A stretch of 46,787 nucleotides of DNA from CAYLNK01 sp964384675 (lineage in GTDB: Bacteria; Acidobacteriota; Thermoanaerobaculia; UBA5066), in contig CAYLNK010000010.1 of assembly GCA_964384675.1 (NCBI GenBank), positions 1-46,787 on the forward strand, read 5' to 3'. Position numbers and translations under genes: made by a program. The notes below the pieces were generated by a model. The model was not told the origin of the DNA and ran no database searches. It saw nothing but the letters and a program-made list of their open reading frames with translations. Shown one piece after another: positions 1 to 9,539 of this stretch; the stretch's first letter is position 1; each line of letters starts with the position of its first letter.

Positions 1-3000
1 GACGGACCCGTTCCCGCCGCCGCCCCCGCCGGGGAGCCTCGGATCGCGGATGGAGTCCGTCACGCTGCCCGCGGACCCCGCGTTGCCGGCACCGCCCGCG
101 CCGCCGTGCGAGCCGCCCGCGCGGGGTCCGGCCGCCGTCTCGTTCGGCAGCGCCGTCGACTGCGTCGACGTGCCTCCCACCAGCCCCCTCGCCTTCACGG
201 CGCTGCCGTGCGCGACGCCCAGGAAACCGGTCACGTCGAGATCGAGGGGGTAGTACGGTGTGGTGGACGCGTAGCTCGTCACCTCGGGCGACGTCAGGAC
301 GCTCGGGTGCGGGACGACGTTCGATCCGCTCGGAGCGCCTCCGGTGTAGAGCGCGATCGACGAGAAGCGACGCACGGGGCCGCTCGTCTGGGGGTAAAGA
401 CTCAGCGTGGAGCCGTCCAGGATGAAGATCGGATCCGCCTCGTTCCCAGGCACGGCCTGGCCGTCGAGGATCGAGACCGTGGCTCCTTCGTACACCTGGC
501 GCGCCGCGACGGCCGTGAGGTCGAGCGACCTCGTCGTGACGTTGCCGCCCGCGTCGGTCGCTTCCGCGAGGAAGTGGACCAGCGACCCGGCCGGGACGCC
601 GTTCGGAACGTGCCACAGGAGCTCGTAGAGGCCCGACGACGCGCTGCCGCTCAGGAGCGTCGCGGGGCTCCAGTCCGTGGCCAGCGCGCCGGTGGCGTCG
701 GCCGGGCCCTTGACACGCACGCTCACGATCGTCCCGGGGACGTCGTTCCCGCTGGTGTCGCGATCCCGATCGGAGACGACCAGGCGAAGCAGGAGCGCCA
801 CGCCTTGCGGTGACTGCGAGGTGTACGACGCCGGCCAGCCGCCCCCCTCGACCGGTGAGACCCACGTTGCGGTGGGCTTCGTCGGGTCGCTCGTGGGCGT
901 TACGCGGAGGGTGAGCGACGCGGTCCGCGAGTTGCCGCCGTAGTCGAGCGCCGACGGCGTGACGACGACGTCCAGCCCGTCCGCCGGAATCCCGGTACCG
1001 GGCACGGTCAGCTCGGGAGTACGGTAGGTCCGCGTGACCGGGTCGACGAGCGTTGCCGTGGTGGACGACGGGAAGACGCCGTCGAAGGCGACGGAGACGG
1101 TCTTCACCGCCGTCTCGAGGTCACGGGCGCGGAAGTCGACGACGAGCTTCTGACCCAGGTTGAACGTGGTCGCGGGTGTCGAGAGGCCCGGCTCGTGCGC
1201 GACCACCTGGTCGACGACCGGTGGCGTGGCGTCGTCGGCCACCGCGAAGACGGCGCTCTCCTTCTGCGTGACGGCACCGTTGGAGTCGGTGACCCGGGCA
1301 CGCAGCAAAAGGCGGGTCCCCTCGGCCAGAGTCAACGGAGCCGTGAAGCCGAAGTTCTGCGGGGGCAGATCGAGCCAGCCGGTGGCCGGCCGCGGAAGCA
1401 GTCGGGTCTGCGCCGCGACGACGACGTCGTTCGGGTCGTTGGGATTGGCCAGGTTCTCCCTGCGGAGCTCCACGGCGAGCGTCAGCTGGGCACCGTCGGC
1501 GTCAGCCGCTCCCGTGACCGTCGCGGTGACCGTGGAGCCCGCGTAGAAGGTACCCGCGACCGGCGCGGTCGCCACCGCGCTGACGGCCCCGATCGACGCC
1601 GGCACGTTCGGCAGCACCTGCATCGGCAGCTGGACGACGTTGCTCCGGTTGGTGCTCGTGTCCACGGCCTGCACCCAGACCGTGAAGGGGACCGGGTCGG
1701 TGCCGTTGCCGTTGTACGCCGGCGTGAACGTGAACGAGAACGCTCCGCCCGTCGCCACGAAAGAGGGCGTCGTCGACGGCTGGGCCGGGTTCGAGTCGCT
1801 CGCGAGGAAGTACTCCACCTTGTCGATGTCGGTCGCGGGCACACCGCCGTCGGTGAGGGTCGGGACCAGGGTGTACGCCGTGCGGCTGGAGAGCTGGCCG
1901 TTCGCGGCGTTCGCCGGGTACGAGATGGCCAGCACCGGCGCGCTCTCGTCCCAGAGCCTGAAGTCGCGCGAGTAGGCGACCATCGGGTTTCCGCTCACGT
2001 CCGTGAGGCCGGCGACCACGACGCGACGCCATCCCGAGTCGTTCGCCGGCGCCACGCCGGCCGGCAGCTGGAGCGCGAACGAGTAACCCCCGCGCGTCAG
2101 GTAGAGTGAACCGGCGGAGAGGCGTGTCCAGGCTCCTGCGGTGGTCCTGTAGTACAGCTCGCCGGCGTCGTTCAGGAGGTCGCCGTCGAGCTGGGCGGCT
2201 GTCGCGACGACCACCTCGTTGAAGTCGAACCGCAGTACGGCGTCCGGTGGGACCGGGCGCGAGAGATCGGGGACGGTCGCCGCGACCTGCGGCCCGACCG
2301 AGTCGGAGGTGGTGAAGCTGGAGCCGACGTTGCCCGAGGTCGAGAGCAGGCGTTGCGCGAGGTCGCGCGCGCCCCCCGAGCCACCCGTGATGACGATCGA
2401 GTACGTCGTCAGGTTTCCGTAGTCGGCCGAGGGCGTGAAGCGGACGACGGACCGGCCCTGCTCGTCCACGAACGACGTCCAGAGGCCGGCCGCCTGGGGT
2501 CCCGACGGGGCCCGAACCATGAAGGTCGACGAGGTCGGCGCGTTGACCGGCAGCACGGCCGGGTCGAGCCGCTCGGAGAAGACGATCTCGACGGCGGATC
2601 GCCGCGAGACGGACGTGGCACCGGGGGGCGGCGAGATCGACACGATCCGGGGCGGGGCGCCGTCGAGGATCAGCGCCGGGAGCCCGTTGTCGTTGCCGTT
2701 CGGGCCGGACAAGACCGCGGTCAGCAGGGCCAGGGCCGTGCCATCGCCGATGGTGGCCGACGCCTTGATGCCGCACGTCCCGATCGGAAGCCCGTCGAAC
2801 CGGAAGGTGCCGTCCGCCCCCGTCGTCACCACATGGAGCCGGTTGCTCGAGTCGGTCAGCTCGACCACCGCTCCGGCCTCGGGGACCAGCGTCGAGCCGT
2901 CGGGGACGTCCCCCGCGCGCGGGTGGTAGACGATCCCGTGGGTCGAGACGGCCGGCGCGAGCGAGACGAGGACGTCGATGATGTCGTCGTCGTACGTCAG

Positions 3001-6000
3001 GGCCTTCGTGGTCGAGCCGCCGAGCCCGCTGCTCGTGCGCGCGGAGACGACGACGTCGCCCGCGGGCACGGCGTCGACGTTCACCTTGCCCACCGCATCG
3101 CTGGCGGTCTGGAACACGTATCGTCCGGCCGAAACCGTGACGTTCGCGCCGGCGATCGGCGTCCCGGCCGCGTCCTGGACCGTTATCCGCAGGACCCCCT
3201 TGGGCTGGAGGACCACCTGGTACGGCGTCGTGGTCGACCCCGTGCCGGCGGCGACGCCGACGCCTTTCCTCTGCTCGCCGCTCGTCTCCTGCACGTCGAG
3301 GCCGATGGTCCGGGAGGTCAGCACGCCGGGGAACGTGTACAGATGCAGGGGCGCCGGCTTGGTCGGCGACAGGAGCGTGTAGTCGTAGGAGCAGGGCGGA
3401 TACGGAATGCAGCCCACCGGCTGCGTCAGGCGCACCGAGAAGATCCCGCTCGCCGGGTCGATCTCGCGAGTCCCCGCGTTGAGCTTCTCGAGGACGCGCA
3501 CGGAGACGTCCCCGACGGGCTCCAGCGAGATCGCGAGGTCGACGAGGGGTGCCGTGGCGGACAGGGACGTCTCGGTGCTGCCGCGCCGGTTCGACGAGGG
3601 GATCGACCCGACGAGCGCGTACTGGCCCGCGGGCAGTCCGTCGAACGAGAAGCGGCCGACGCTTCCGGGCGACGCGTCGGTCGAGGCGAGCGCCGTGAAC
3701 GAGGTCCCCCAGGTACGCCCGTTGACGCGGCCGGTCAGCTGGATGGCGCCGCCGCCGATCGGCTGGGTCCTCGCGGCATCGTCGTAGAGGGTGCCCGTGA
3801 TGGTGCCCCTGGTGTCCAGGTAGACCACCACGTCGAGGCGCTGGCCGTCGGACTGCAGCCGCTGGTTCCGCGCGACACCGCCGCGTCCCGTCGGCGCGTG
3901 GAACGCCGACACGTCGTAGGTGAGGAGCGCGAGCGCGTCGAAGGAGACGGTGCCGTCCGCGCCGGACACGGTCATCTCTCCGTTCGAGAGCGAGACCTGG
4001 CAGTCGGGCACGTTGAGCCCGGTCAGCGGGTCACGCACCGTGACGGCGAGCGAGCCCACGGCGGCCGAGATCACGAGGTCCTCCGCGGTGACGACCTGGA
4101 AGTCGGCGGCGATCTCGGGGGTGACGCGGCCCTGCCGTTCCGGCTGGTTCGGATCGTGCGCGACGACGGTGATCAGACCCGCGTACAGATGGGTGACCTC
4201 GTAGCTCCCGTTGCCGTCCGCGGTGTAGAACCCGGTCGCGGGCACGCGCCGGTTCGGGTAGCCGCTCTCGGTGACGTAATACTTGGCATTCGGGAGCGAG
4301 AGTCCGCCCTCGAAGATGCGCCCCCTGACGGTCCCCTGCGCGCGCATCACGACCCTGACGTCCAGCGTCTGGCCGGGGCCCACCGAACCGTCGGTGCGGC
4401 CGACCCGGTCGACCGCCCCGACGCGTCCCGACGCGGTGACGCTGACGCCGCCCACCGGAACGAGCTCGTACGTGAATCGGCCCTGACCGTCGGTCTGCTG
4501 GTGCTGTGGCAAGAGACCGCGCGCCGAGAGCGCCACGTCGACGTTCGGGACCGGCGTCACACCGTCGACGTCGAGCACCTGGCCGGTGACGGTGGAGGCC
4601 GAGTCGAAGACGAGCTCGTACTCGAGCACCTGGCCCGGGTAGGTGATCGAGCCCGACACCTCCTTGGTGCCGTTGAACGGATGGACCGCCTTCGCGCGGA
4701 ACCCGCCGACCGGGACCGCCATCTCCAGGCGACCGTCCTGGTCCGTGGTGGTCTGCTGGATGTCTGTCCCTAGGTCCTTCTGCGGATCGGAGTACTTCGT
4801 TCGCGTGAACGTCACGGGGGAAAGCACGCCCGTTGAGGACGCGGTTCGTGTGTGAAGCCGCACGATCCCGCCGCCCACCATGCGGATCTGGGCCGTCGGG
4901 CGATGACCGCCGAAGACCACCTGGATGCCGTCCACCGAACCGAGGTAGCCGATCCGGCCCGGAGCGAGCCCGTCTCCGGCATGTGCGATGAGGCGGTAGA
5001 TGCCGACGGGGACGTCGTCGAAATGGAACTGACCGTTCCCGTTCGTCGTCGTCTCGGCGAGCGGGTAGAGCACGACCCCGACGCCGGCCGCGGGGCGCCC
5101 GAACGGGTCGGTGACGACCCCGTCGATGCCGCCCGTCATCCTCTGGAGCGTGATGGTCCCGGCAGTCAGAGGCGGCGTTCCGTCCGGCACGTCGACGATC
5201 CGGGGGAGCGGCACCCTGCCCTGGAGCTGCCGGGTGAAGTCGATCGCCGTCACCTCGAACGGCGCGTCGTTCACGCCCTGGACCGGGACGTTCTCGATCG
5301 CGTAGTACCCGGCCGCGTCGGTGTAGGCGAAGACGCCGGGACCGGAGATGAACGCGACGGCGCCGGAGACGGGAACGTCCGTGTTGGTGGCTCCCTCATG
5401 GAAGACGACGCGACCGGTCACCACGCGGGCTCGCGCCTCGGCGAGCGTCAAGGTGAGCGAGGCCGTCTGGCCGGCCGCCAGCGTCACGTCTCCGACCACG
5501 GGCGTCCGGGAGATCGAGAAGTCGGCCGCCTGGATCGTGACCTGCCCCTCCGGCACCCTGTCGAACCGGAACGTCCCGGACGCGTCCGTCACCTGCTCTT
5601 CGACCTGTGCGCCGGCCACGTAGAGCGCGACGCGCGCCCCGGCCGCCGGCTGGGGCGGCGGCGTCGGCTGACCGAGTCGTTGGCGCAGCACTTGCCCGAC
5701 GACGGTTCCCGTCTTCGGGGTCGCGCTCCGCGGCAGACGCAGCGTCACGTCGCGCGTCTGGCCCGGCTGCTCGAGGCCCACCGTGGCGTAGGCCCTGTTC
5801 CCGGCCGGATCGCGGCCGGTCAGCGTGAGCGGGCCGACCGGGACGCCGGCCACGCGGAACGAGCCGTCGGCGCCGACGTTCACCTTCTTCAGCTCGGAGA
5901 AGAGGGTGCTCGCGACCGAGACCGAGCCGCCCGTGACCACCGAGCCGTCGTCCTGGTAGAGCAGATGTCCCGTCACCGTCCCGCGGCCGAGGAGAGCGAT

Positions 6001-9000
6001 GTTCACGTGCGCGAGCCGGTTCCCGAGGCGGACGATCGACGAGACCGACTCGCGCTCCTCGGGCTGCAGGAGCGGATCGGAGCCGGCCGGGACGATCGCG
6101 CGGAGCTCGTAGCCGGGCGAAATCCGGGAGCCGTCGCGCTGCGGCGGCATCGGCTCCTCGATGAAATCGAAGTAGAAACCGCCGTCAGCCCCGGTGGTCA
6201 CCTCCGCCACGAGGTCGAAGATCGGCGGCAGCTCGCCTACCAGGCGGGTACGGATCAGCTGAACGCGCGCACCGGAGACCGGCTCACCCGTCCCACGCAG
6301 GACCTTCCCGTCCACGAGACCGCCCGTGTGGTCCGCCTCCACGTCGACCGGCGGGAGCCCGGAGTCGAGGACGCTCCCGCGCGGGTCACGGAGCTGGCCG
6401 TAGTCGACACGGTGCTCGTGCCGGATGACAGGCGAGCCGCCGTACATCCCGTCGATCGGACTGATCGGGCTCGAGTAGCGCACGTTCACCACGCGCTCGC
6501 TGTTCGGCTGGAGGAACGCGGCGACGCCGGTCTTGTCCGTGAAACGGTCGAAGACCTCAGCGGACGACGTCGTGTCGAGCCCGTGGAACGTGGAGCGCAC
6601 CCGGTAGCTCGAGGCCGTCTCCGCGGACGTCCGGTCCGGCGGCCGATTGAAGAGATACGAGAGACCGAGGCCGTACCGGTCGAGGACCGTGTCCTGCACC
6701 GCGCCGATCAGCCGGAACGGCGGGAGCGCGACGGACGTGTCGTTCCCGGCCTGCAGACCGGCCACCGGGGTCGGCGTGCCGGCGTAGACGAGACGGAACG
6801 TGGTGAGGGGCGCCTCGCTCGACGCCCTTGCGGCCACGACCTCGTACACCTCGCCCGGGCCCATCGGCACCGTGCCGAAGTCGACCCGGCGGAACCCGTC
6901 GCGCGCCTCGTTGGGGACGATCAGGACGAGCCGTCCCGCCGACGCGCCCGTCGCCGGAGCGTGGAGGAGGACCCGGTACGAGACCGCGGGATCGAGCCGC
7001 CCCACGACCGCGAGCGGCACGGGCACACCGCCGGACGGCAGCTCGGAGATCGAGTAGATCTCGCCGAACGGGAGGCTCCGCAGCGGCGTCGCCTGGGCCT
7101 CGTCCGTCGTGTAGGCGAGATACGTCGTGGCGGTCGGCGAGAGCGCGCGCAGCTCCAGGGTGGGGAGAGGGCTCCCCGTCGGCGCGAGGGTCGCCGCGAC
7201 GAAGGGCCGCGCGTACGACATCGTCGTCGCGAGGTGATCGAGGAGGCCGACGGCCGTGAGCGACTGCGCCTGCTGCTCGTCGCGCAGCACGTCCCCGAGC
7301 GCCGAAGCGGCGAGACGTCCCTTGTCCAGGAAGCGGCGCAGCGCGTCGTACTCCGGCAGGTCGTGCCGGTTGCCGAGCTGGTCGAGGAGCAGCGCCTCGG
7401 CGGAAGGGAGCAGCGCGTCTTTCAGGAAGAGGCGCTGGCCGGCCTCGCCGAGGTCGATCGCGCGACGCTCGACGTCCGCCCGAACGACGTGCGCGAGGCC
7501 CGCGGGCCCGGCGCCCGCGGGGGCGACGGCGAGGCTGTAGGCGAGGCCGAGGAGCCGGACGTTCGCGGCGACCAAGGCCTCGGGGAGCAGGTTCGTGAAG
7601 CGTGGCAGGAGGAGCGTCGCGGGAGATAGCGGGATCCCCTGCTCGGAAACTCCGGCGTGGAGCCGGACGGTTCCCTGGACCGACGAGGAGTCGGACTGGA
7701 ACGTCGTGGCGAAGCACTTGCCCGTGAGGAGGGACCTGAGCTTGAACTCCACGGTCTTCCCCTCGCCCGCGGCGAGCGTGCCGATCGACTGCTGCAGCGG
7801 ATCGCCGGCGACCGCCGGCGTTGCCCCGACCAGACCTCCCGCGCTCGCCAGGTCCACGGTGACGAGGTTCTGCGCGACGGTCGACAGGTTCGTGACGGTG
7901 ACGTACAGCGTGTACGCCTCGCCTTCCCGGACCGTGTCGGGGTGGTTGAACGTGAGGTTGAACCGTGGATCGACGACCTGCACGGCCGCCTGCGTCTTCC
8001 CGCCGAGGGGTAACGGCTCGCGCCCGGGCCGCAGCAGGTCCGCCAGGATGTCGATCGTCAGCACGTGCGTGCCGGTGCGGACACCTTCGACCGTCCAGCT
8101 CGCGATGCCTTGCTCGCGCGCGGCGATGGGCGCCCCTCCGTTCACGGGGAGCTTCTGACCCGGCAGAACGCCTCCCGCCAGGCGGAGCGCCTCGCCGGAA
8201 GGGAGCCGCAGCGCGCCCGTCACGTTCGCGAGCGTGGCGCTGGAGCCGGCCGGTGCGCCGTTCACGACGAGGAGCCTGGCGTCGAAGAACTGGTTCAGGA
8301 ACGAGATCGTCCCGGGGATGACGAGCGCCCCGAAGAGCGGGATCTCGGGTTCCCCTTCCTCGTCCGGGTCCTTGATCTCGAGGCGGCTCTGCGTCGTTTC
8401 GAGGACGAAGGGCACGATGCTCGGCGGCTCCCAGCGAGACACCGTGTGGGCCAGCTCCGACGACGGGTTGTCGAGCCTGATCGTCGGCTTCCCGAGCGCA
8501 CCGACGGTCCCGTTGCCGTCGTAGAGAACGGGCAGCTCGATCTGCACGTTCGATGTGCCGAAGGCGAACCCGACCGCGAACTTGAACGCCTTGAAGTTCT
8601 CCTGCGTCAGGGTGATCCCACGCGCCTTCAGATCCTCGAGGGTGAGCGTGGTGACCGTGGCGCTGCCGAGGAGGATCTGCGCGACGTGGAGGACCGCGAC
8701 CGCGGGCTCGGCCTGGCCGATGACGCGCTCCGATGCGCCGTCGACGAGCCGGATGTTCTCCAGGAAGTAGTCACCCTCGCGCTGGAAGCCGGGCAGCACG
8801 AACGTGCCTCCCGGAACGGTCTCGTACGCCACCGGCTGGGGGAGCTCGGGCCCGCGGAGCTCGGCCTTCACCTTCAGGCCCGCGATCCGGGGATCGCCCG
8901 GTCCGATCGTGCCGCACGCCGCGCCTCCGAAGCAGGTGCGAACCCGGGCAGGTTCGCCCACGTTTACCGTCTGGTCGGCGTCCCTGGTCTGCCCCGACTC

Positions 9001-9138
9001 GTACAGCGTGAGCCGTGTCCCCTGGATCTGAAGCTGGCCGCCGCCGAATGAGGTGACAGGCTGAGCCGATGCCCGGCCGGCGGTTCCCAGGGACAGCACG
9101 AGCAGTACGCACGACAGCGCGCCCGTTCCGTGTCTCAT
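1..9138 (-). CDS. giant secreted multidomain surface protein (3' end beyond window)
   Basis: The frame stays open from an ATG at 9138 to the window edge, giving at least 3046 residues. It begins with a signal peptide (hydrophobic core CVLLVLSLG, likely cleavage after ASA near residue 25). Around residue 390-460 there is a CARDB/DUF11-like segment (start of it: FNLTFNHPDTVREG). From about residue 940 to 2100 come some ten carboxypeptidase-regulatory-like units of the form V.G.V.D..G.P..GA.V, at roughly 940, 1145, 1240, 1335, 1515, 1600, 1700, 1780, 1980 and 2065. A Big_5-type Ig domain follows near 2160 (PPRIVSISPPPGATSVSRR), then further Ig-like segments. The visible end is glycine-rich (GGSHGGAGGAGNAGSAGS), resembling the start of Gly-rich beta-helix regions. 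I infer an exported adhesin or surface-matrix protein; no enzyme motif is seen. The many apparent plus-strand reading frames here are antisense shadows caused by high GC. Confidence 0.85.
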   Translation of the reverse strand, partial: MRHGTGALSCVLLVLSLGTAGRASAQPVTSFGGGQLQIQGTRLTLYESGQTRDADQTVNVGEPARVRTCFGGAACGTIGPGDPRIAGLKVKAELRGPELPQPVAYETVPGGTFVLPGFQREGDYFLENIRLVDGASERVIGQAEPAVAVLHVAQILLGSATVTTLTLEDLKARGITLTQENFKAFKFAVGFAFGTSNVQIELPVLYDGNGTVGALGKPTIRLDNPSSELAHTVSRWEPPSIVPFVLETTQSRLEIKDPDEEGEPEIPLFGALVIPGTISFLNQFFDARLLVVNGAPAGSSATLANVTGALRLPSGEALRLAGGVLPGQKLPVNGGAPIAAREQGIASWTVEGVRTGTHVLTIDILADLLRPGREPLPLGGKTQAAVQVVDPRFNLTFNHPDTVREGEAYTLYVTVTNLSTVAQNLVTVDLASAGGLVGATPAVAGDPLQQSIGTLAAGEGKTVEFKLRSLLTGKCFATTFQSDSSSVQGTVRLHAGVSEQGIPLSPATLLLPRFTNLLPEALVAANVRLLGLAYSLAVAPAGAGPAGLAHVVRADVERRAIDLGEAGQRLFLKDALLPSAEALLLDQLGNRHDLPEYDALRRFLDKGRLAASALGDVLRDEQQAQSLTAVGLLDHLATTMSYARPFVAATLAPTGSPLPTLELRALSPTATTYLAYTTDEAQATPLRSLPFGEIYSISELPSGGVPVPLAVVGRLDPAVSYRVLLHAPATGASAGRLVLIVPNEARDGFRRVDFGTVPMGPGEVYEVVAARASSEAPLTTFRLVYAGTPTPVAGLQAGNDTSVALPPFRLIGAVQDTVLDRYGLGLSYLFNRPPDRTSAETASSYRVRSTFHGLDTTSSAEVFDRFTDKTGVAAFLQPNSERVVNVRYSSPISPIDGMYGGSPVIRHEHRVDYGQLRDPRGSVLDSGLPPVDVEADHTGGLVDGKVLRGTGEPVSGARVQLIRTRLVGELPPIFDLVAEVTTGADGGFYFDFIEEPMPPQRDGSRISPGYELRAIVPAGSDPLLQPEERESVSSIVRLGNRLAHVNIALLGRGTVTGHLLYQDDGSVVTGGSVSVASTLFSELKKVNVGADGSFRVAGVPVGPLTLTGRDPAGNRAYATVGLEQPGQTRDVTLRLPRSATPKTGTVVGQVLRQRLGQPTPPPQPAAGARVALYVAGAQVEEQVTDASGTFRFDRVPEGQVTIQAADFSISRTPVVGDVTLAAGQTASLTLTLAEARARVVTGRVVFHEGATNTDVPVSGAVAFISGPGVFAYTDAAGYYAIENVPVQGVNDAPFEVTAIDFTRQLQGRVPLPRIVDVPDGTPPLTAGTITLQRMTGGIDGVVTDPFGRPAAGVGVVLYPLAETTTNGNGQFHFDDVPVGIYRLIAHAGDGLAPGRIGYLGSVDGIQVVFGGHRPTAQIRMVGGGIVRLHTRTASSTGVLSPVTFTRTKYSDPQKDLGTDIQQTTTDQDGRLEMAVPVGGFRAKAVHPFNGTKEVSGSITYPGQVLEYELVFDSASTVTGQVLDVDGVTPVPNVDVALSARGLLPQHQQTDGQGRFTYELVPVGGVSVTASGRVGAVDRVGRTDGSVGPGQTLDVRVVMRAQGTVRGRIFEGGLSLPNAKYYVTESGYPNRRVPATGFYTADGNGSYEVTHLYAGLITVVAHDPNQPERQGRVTPEIAADFQVVTAEDLVISAAVGSLAVTVRDPLTGLNVPDCQVSLSNGEMTVSGADGTVSFDALALLTYDVSAFHAPTGRGGVARNQRLQSDGQRLDVVVYLDTRGTITGTLYDDAARTQPIGGGAIQLTGRVNGRTWGTSFTALASTDASPGSVGRFSFDGLPAGQYALVGSIPSSNRRGSTETSLSATAPLVDLAISLEPVGDVSVRVLEKLNAGTREIDPASGIFSVRLTQPVGCIPYPPCSYDYTLLSPTKPAPLHLYTFPGVLTSRTIGLDVQETSGEQRKGVGVAAGTGSTTTPYQVVLQPKGVLRITVQDAAGTPIAGANVTVSAGRYVFQTASDAVGKVNVDAVPAGDVVVSARTSSGLGGSTTKALTYDDDIIDVLVSLAPAVSTHGIVYHPRAGDVPDGSTLVPEAGAVVELTDSSNRLHVVTTGADGTFRFDGLPIGTCGIKASATIGDGTALALLTAVLSGPNGNDNGLPALILDGAPPRIVSISPPPGATSVSRRSAVEIVFSERLDPAVLPVNAPTSSTFMVRAPSGPQAAGLWTSFVDEQGRSVVRFTPSADYGNLTTYSIVITGGSGGARDLAQRLLSTSGNVGSSFTTSDSVGPQVAATVPDLSRPVPPDAVLRFDFNEVVVATAAQLDGDLLNDAGELYYRTTAGAWTRLSAGSLYLTRGGYSFALQLPAGVAPANDSGWRRVVVAGLTDVSGNPMVAYSRDFRLWDESAPVLAISYPANAANGQLSSRTAYTLVPTLTDGGVPATDIDKVEYFLASDSNPAQPSTTPSFVATGGAFSFTFTPAYNGNGTDPVPFTVWVQAVDTSTNRSNVVQLPMQVLPNVPASIGAVSAVATAPVAGTFYAGSTVTATVTGAADADGAQLTLAVELRRENLANPNDPNDVVVAAQTRLLPRPATGWLDLPPQNFGFTAPLTLAEGTRLLLRARVTDSNGAVTQKESAVFAVADDATPPVVDQVVAHEPGLSTPATTFNLGQKLVVDFRARDLETAVKTVSVAFDGVFPSSTTATLVDPVTRTYRTPELTVPGTGIPADGLDVVVTPSALDYGGNSRTASLTLRVTPTSDPTKPTATWVSPVEGGGWPASYTSQSPQGVALLLRLVVSDRDRDTSGNDVPGTIVSVRVKGPADATGALATDWSPATLLSGSASSGLYELLWHVPNGVPAGSLVHFLAEATDAGGNVTTRSLDLTAVAARQVYEGATVSILDGQAVPGNEADPIFILDGSTLSLYPQTSGPVRRFSSIALYTGGAPSGSNVVPHPSVLTSPEVTSYASTTPYYPLDLDVTGFLGVAHGSAVKARGLVGGTSTQSTALPNETAAGPRAGGSHGGAGGAGNAGSAGSVTDSIRDPRLPGGGGGGNGSV

Positions 9139-9539
9139 TTTGAGACGCTCGCCGCGCCCTGGCCCCTGGGTCACCACTCCTCCGCGCTCACTCACACCAC
9201 CGGATGACGTTTCTCCAAGAGGTCGTGAGCCCAAAGGAGATCGGTCGGCCGAACCGGGAGCGGGAATCTAGTCGAAAGTCAAGGAAAAGTCACCTGGCCC
9301 ACCGCCTTGCCGCTCCTCCTGGATTGAAGTCCCCCCGATGCGGCAATCCTGGCCCCCTCCCCAGACGAAAGGGAAGGATGCGGATGCACTAAACCCGCGA
9401 TGGACGCCAGGCGCGGCCGCCGGGCCACTGAACCCGTCGCCTTGCGCTGTGATCGGGTTGAGCGTGCCGTTCGCGGCCCCACCACGACGACCCGCGAGGC
9501 CCGCGCCTACAATCGAATCGGCCTCCCGGGAGGGGGCGC
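9139..9539. other. intergenic region between the giant surface-protein gene and pheA
   Basis: This 401-bp divergent spacer holds no convincing gene. A small imperfect hairpin lies at 9356-9377 (CCTCCCC, eight-base loop, GGGAAGG) without a T-run. Short reading frames here look like intergenic repeat translations. A possible -10 box (TACAAT, 9508-9513) sits about 27 bp before the pheA start but no good -35 accompanies it. A purine-rich Shine-Dalgarno stretch (GGGAGGGGG) directly precedes the pheA ATG. No aromatic-codon-rich leader peptide was found. Confidence 0.5.

Noticed and set aside
106..8158. Many long plus-strand reading frames (for example 2353-4773 and 4852-7629)
   Set aside because: They are arginine-rich antisense translations of the giant minus-strand gene, with no family motifs or ribosome-binding sites; high GC removes stop codons.
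9378..9539. A possible phenylalanine attenuator upstream of pheA
   Set aside because: No short frame rich in Phe or Tyr codons and no competing hairpins with a T-run were found in the spacer.
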